From positions 7,107,501 through 7,171,500 of the forward strand of contig CM067529.1 in assembly GCA_034509925.1 (NCBI GenBank): DNA of 64,000 nt. Direction: 5' to 3'. This document shows, piece by piece, positions 54,357 through 64,000 of this stretch; the stretch's first letter is position 1, and each line of letters begins with the position of its first letter. The translations under genes and the position numbers were made by a program. Below the pieces are notes generated by a model that searched no databases, was not told the origin of the DNA, and saw only the letters and a program-made list of their open reading frames with translations. This stretch comes from Hirudinaria manillensis. Its lineage: Eukaryota > Annelida > Clitellata > Hirudinida > Hirudinidae.

Positions 54357-56127
54357 ATGTCGGTGATGTCAAAATCCACGACTTATTTGGGTCCTCAAGC
54401 GAGACTGAATAGGTTGTCACTGGAAAAGAAAGCTTGGTTCATGTTCAAGATACTCTGCCAAGATTTGAGTGGAGCTACTTTTGCGCAGGTGAATCACTGG
54501 CAATCGATATTTGTGTGAAATCCTTCATCGTATTATATTATATAACTCTGTCTTACAATTACGTTATATGTTAATATGAAATTCATCTTATTATATAAAT
54601 AATCTACATATTCCATTAAGTCTGCGCAATTTATAAATATGATAATCTACATGATTTATGAATGTGTTCATCTGTTGCAATCCTTGCATCTAATTCCGAA
54701 GTTGAGACATTCCAATTATTGTTCGTGATCATTAACTTTTTAGATCAGAGATATTTTGGACAACCGTAGCGGATTGAAAACCAGAGTCAAACTCAGCCAA
54801 AAAGGATGGAGAGTCGGCTCCAAGTTGACGCTCAATCCGAAAGTTCAGTATGAATTCTACCCATTCCACTTTATCGACAGAATACTTCAAGATGTCCACT
54901 TCGTCAACGTCCTCCTTGTAATTTTGTTCGTGGACATCGAACAATCAGACGTCCAGTGCAGATATGAAATCATTGCCTATAAATTCAAGAACCAAAGTTC
55001 GGCTTTTCGATTCCAAGAAGTTTTCAACAAATTGTCTGGAAACGTTTACAGTATGGAACGTACCATGTCCAGGACTGAACTGAGCCTCGGCAGCTTAGCT
55101 TTGGTGCCTGCCAGAAGTTACCCCATGGGACCTTTAGCAGTCGATCGATGGGGTGGACCTCAAGTTCCCCGTTCTGAGGCATCGTATGGTAGAGGAGTGC
55201 AGCACTTGAGACATTTTCCGAACGGGAAACCTACTAGGTCGACATTGATGCCGTCCGCGGTGGTCCACGACGATCCCTCGGATTTGGGTTCGTTTGACTC
55301 GAGTGACAACGCTACCACGACCTACAGAGAGGTGGCAGTCTCGGCCAATATTCCGGTGCACGAGAAACAGACGGATCTTCTCGATAGAAGAAATATTTGG
55401 CAGCCTGACGGCGAAGTGAGCGCCATAGTTCATCCTAACAACCAGAATTTTAACGGCTCTTCGATTCTCAGCGACGACAGCAGATTTGCAGGTTCTTCGA
55501 TCGACGATAGCGGGTTTTACGGAGGACCCGAGGTTGCCATGGCCCACGTCCACGGCCCGAAGGCAAACGAGGGAGTCGACGTTGTCGATGGTACAGTGTC
55601 CGTGAGAAAAATATTCAGCAAACAAAATAGAAACGGTTCTTCCAAAGGAGTCAACGGAAGTAACGTGAGTTCATCAGCTGACGACCATTACTATCAGTAT
55701 CGTAATGTCCAGGTACTTTCTCCTCCTGGAATGTTCGGCAAAAAGTCTCGATCCATTGACCATCTTGGACCCAGCAGTGCGACTTATCAAACCAGGCCTT
55801 ACCAGTTTCAACAGGTTTGTTTGCGCCTTCTTGGAGACATGTGTTTAGATTTTACTTTTTTTTTTACAATTTTTTTGGCGAAAACCTCTAGAAGAGTTTT
55901 TATATTTATCGATTCCAATCAACTCGTCGTTATTGTTTTTCAAGCAGGTTCAGTTTCCAGTTTCCAGAGGACCAAGTAGGTCGAACCTCATTCTTGACAA
56001 CTCGTCTGTGGCTTCCCAAGGGTCCATGTATTTGCTCAATCCAAAATTCAAAAAGACATACATGAGCAGAAACTCCAGAACGGACTCGGGAAGTACCTAT
56101 AGCCACAAAATGATTGGACAATACTGA
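54357..56127 (+). CDS. Protein of unknown function with a possible PTB/PH-like region, 460 aa
   Basis: Exons 54357-54488, 54744-55814 and 55948-56127 join in frame (1383 nt), starting MSVMSKSTTYLG and ending SHKMIGQY. Residues about 25-165 look globular. FYPFHFIDRILQDV followed by VNVLLVI, a short acidic loop, YEIIAYKFKN and AFRFQEVFNKL recalls the strand order and closing helix of phosphotyrosine-binding (PTB/PID) domains. The remaining 300 residues are polar, Ser/Gly/Asn-rich and probably disordered, with repeated Ser-Ile-Asp and Arg-Ser motifs of the kind seen in adaptor proteins. No orthologue is recognised. The function is therefore open; a membrane or receptor adaptor role would be only a guess. 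The good splice signals and reading-frame continuity make it a real gene. Confidence 0.7.
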
Positions 56128-58227
56128 CAGACGTTAACAACGTAGATGCAGATGTGCTGCTAATAAACTTCCAATTAAGACCAATTTTGTCGTTTATCGA
56201 CGATATCGGTGCTCTAGCAGCATTCTCGTATCTATGCAGTAGATTGTAAAATATTCACAATTATTTCGAGACCCGAGCAGAGTCTGCTGATATTTCGATG
56301 ATTCGCTTTCCAATAATTACTGATTTGTTTACAATTTAAAACTCCTTGTAATGCATTTATTTTTTATGGATTTATTTATTGATGTGTTTACATACTCTTC
56401 GAGGATTTCTTCAAGCACCATCTACAATATCTTCACCATGTTTACGTCTGAATCTCTCAAGTTGAATCTTATTTATTTATTTATTTGTTAGGGTGCATTA
56501 CCTTGATATTTTATATGCCCAAAAGAGATGCCTCAAAAATGAATTCATGAAGTTAACTTATTGCAGACTAATAGATCACTAAGATGCTATAGTCCTTCGA
56601 AATTCTAGAATGCATGACGATCCATCGTGTTATAAACTTCCATTGCTATTGCATGGCTTGTCATTCTGATCGTTGTTTAGCATGATTTAATCATGTTCTA
56701 ATTTATATATTTATTACTTTGGCAAAAACTGACATTTTCAACTGTAAGAGCCTGATTTCTTAAGATTGAATGAATAACTAGAGATTCTGCACCAAATGTA
56801 ATCACAATGCTTGAGCTTAAAGTAGGCCATTAAAAAATCGTGATTGCGAAAAAGTCGGTTCAATAGATTAAACAGCTTACAGGCTAAACAATTATTTCAG
56901 TACAGTTTTACTAAGAAAGACGAGAAAATGTCAGAAGGATCTAAAAATACTCGCTGGAGTTTCATGCGAATGTTGCATACATAGTGCAAAGTTCTGTACA
57001 TACATATTATGCGACACCTAGCGACAATCGACTAGGATTTCAGTATGAGCTGACGGGGAGACTTTTACAAAAAAGTTCCTTCTTTTTTTCTAAAAGCCCT
57101 GTTCCTTTCAATACCGATTTCAAGTTCCTACTTTCTCTTGAGTTACGAGATGACATTTAAAGACATTTTGCTACTTTCCACATTCCTTATCACACGATGG
57201 TACTTAAAAACCAACTGTACATATTTTAAAGCCTATGCTTCTTAAATTCTCATGCTTCTAATTCTATTTCTGCATACTCGAAAGTGAGCCCATTTTATAA
57301 TATCATGTCAATCATAAGATTTATCGCGGAGGCTTTAGAATGTTCGCAGAAAGTACCAAAAGAGAAGTTCGATTTGGGCGCCCATGAGAGAGTTTATAAC
57401 GATTTAATATCTAAGCTAGAGTTTGAAGGGTGAAAGCGTACAAACACAATATGTAATGTTTAAAAAGTTAAATTGAAACACAATCCATTTTGTTTAGGAA
57501 ACCAAGGGGTGATAGATGTGCGCCAAACCCCCATCCCCACATATCAATAAATTATCAATGAAGCAGAAAAAAAAGAGGACCGAATTGATATCACAGCTGA
57601 CAAACAACTTCGGAAAACCGAATAGCCAAAAAAATTACACCTTTCAGCACTGCGAGGACACGGCCAACGGCGATTCTATATAAGGGTAGTGCATGTACCA
57701 CATCAAAGGTGTTTTAAGATTCTGAGTGGGAGATTCATTTGGACTTCTCTATCTTTAATATATAGGAAGACATTACCAGATAAAACATCCGAACCTTCTT
57801 GAACTGTGTCCATGAATTTGTCAAATTTTCATGCGTTCCGTCACAAAGAACACTTAGTCCAAATGTCACAGCAAGTATTCATAATTCTCAAAACATTTGT
57901 ACTGCCTAGAAATCGTATGATCACCCCCATAACTTCCTCAGTAACTCTCAGTTGATTAATGCTTGTTGGTTATTCAAAAAGACAATTTAGTTTCAGTCTG
58001 ATTGATTAACTGCAGGTCATCACTCAAATTCAGTATTTTATATCGCCTGTTGACCTCATAAACACAACATCATAAAGTGAATAACACTGTTTTATAATCC
58101 ATTTTACTGGCAAGGATACATTTCTTGTTGTGCAACGAATCACAAAAGCATTACATAAGGAATACATACCTCCTTGAAGTCACAATGATTAGCAAAGATA
58201 AACACCAAAATTTCCATTGCACAAATA
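56128..58227. other. Intergenic region between convergent genes
   Basis: Contains an (ATTT)n stretch near 56470-56490 and should hold 3' untranslated ends from both sides. No coding signal was found on either strand. Confidence 0.5.
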
Positions 58228-63947
<5,720 letters not shown>

Positions 63948-64000
63948 CTGATTAATTGGCAGGTCCATTGGAATTTCATGAAAATTAGTAATAATAAAGA
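63948..64000 (-). other. Intron of the HECW-type gene at the window edge
   Basis: The acceptor TTAATCAG directly precedes the first visible exon. The upstream WW1 and C2 exons must lie to the right of the window. Confidence 0.6.

Overview
This is nuclear DNA from an animal, most likely an AT-rich invertebrate. Genes are split by GT-AG introns on both strands, mononucleotide and AAT microsatellites are common, and the products are metazoan families: NWD, JMJD6, NUS1, QSOX, PDE12-like, atlastin, CPEB and HECW. The exon boundaries below were joined by hand, checking reading phase at each junction. I could not fix the phylum. A TTAGGG-like tract sits inside a transposon-like element, so it says little about chromosome position.

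Layout, left to right. At 1-127 is the tail of an unidentified + strand gene, followed by about 6.3 kb with no gene I can support, which holds a 129-bp-arm inverted repeat. A 17-exon + strand gene at 6470-21172 encodes a 2029-residue NACHT/WD-repeat protein (NWD1/NWD2 type); its introns contain most of the microsatellite DNA, including about 1.45 kb of (TAA)n. JMJD6 (-, 22339-25272) and NUS1 (+, 25641-27506) are head to head across 368 bp. After a decayed LINE fragment and a duplicated membrane-segment sequence come QSOX (-, 30196-34751) and a PDE12-like endonuclease/exonuclease/phosphatase gene (+, 35385-36904), also head to head.

The right half has a divergent atlastin-like gene (-, 37516-42211). 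Next is a MITE-like element (42664-43116) with perfect 12-bp ends and a perfect 9-bp target duplication around a telomere-like array. A CPEB-type pseudogene (+, about 44.5-49.4 kb) follows, interrupted by a defective Ty3/Gypsy element (45202-48613). A short unrecognised spliced gene (52.3-52.9 kb) and a 460-residue gene with a possible PTB-like region (54357-56127) come next. The window ends in the 3' portion of a HECW-type HECT ubiquitin ligase (-, 58228-63947), whose HECT N-lobe carries an insertion of about 120 residues.

The genes are not an operon. They look like unrelated housekeeping and signalling genes: JmjC hydroxylation in the nucleus, dolichol synthesis (NUS1), secretory-pathway disulfides (QSOX), ER fusion (atlastin), RNA turnover and ubiquitination. 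The least ordinary items are the telomere-repeat MITE, the CPEB pseudogene with its insertion, the altered atlastin P-loop, the HECT insertion and the inverted duplicate pair at 29 and 37 kb.
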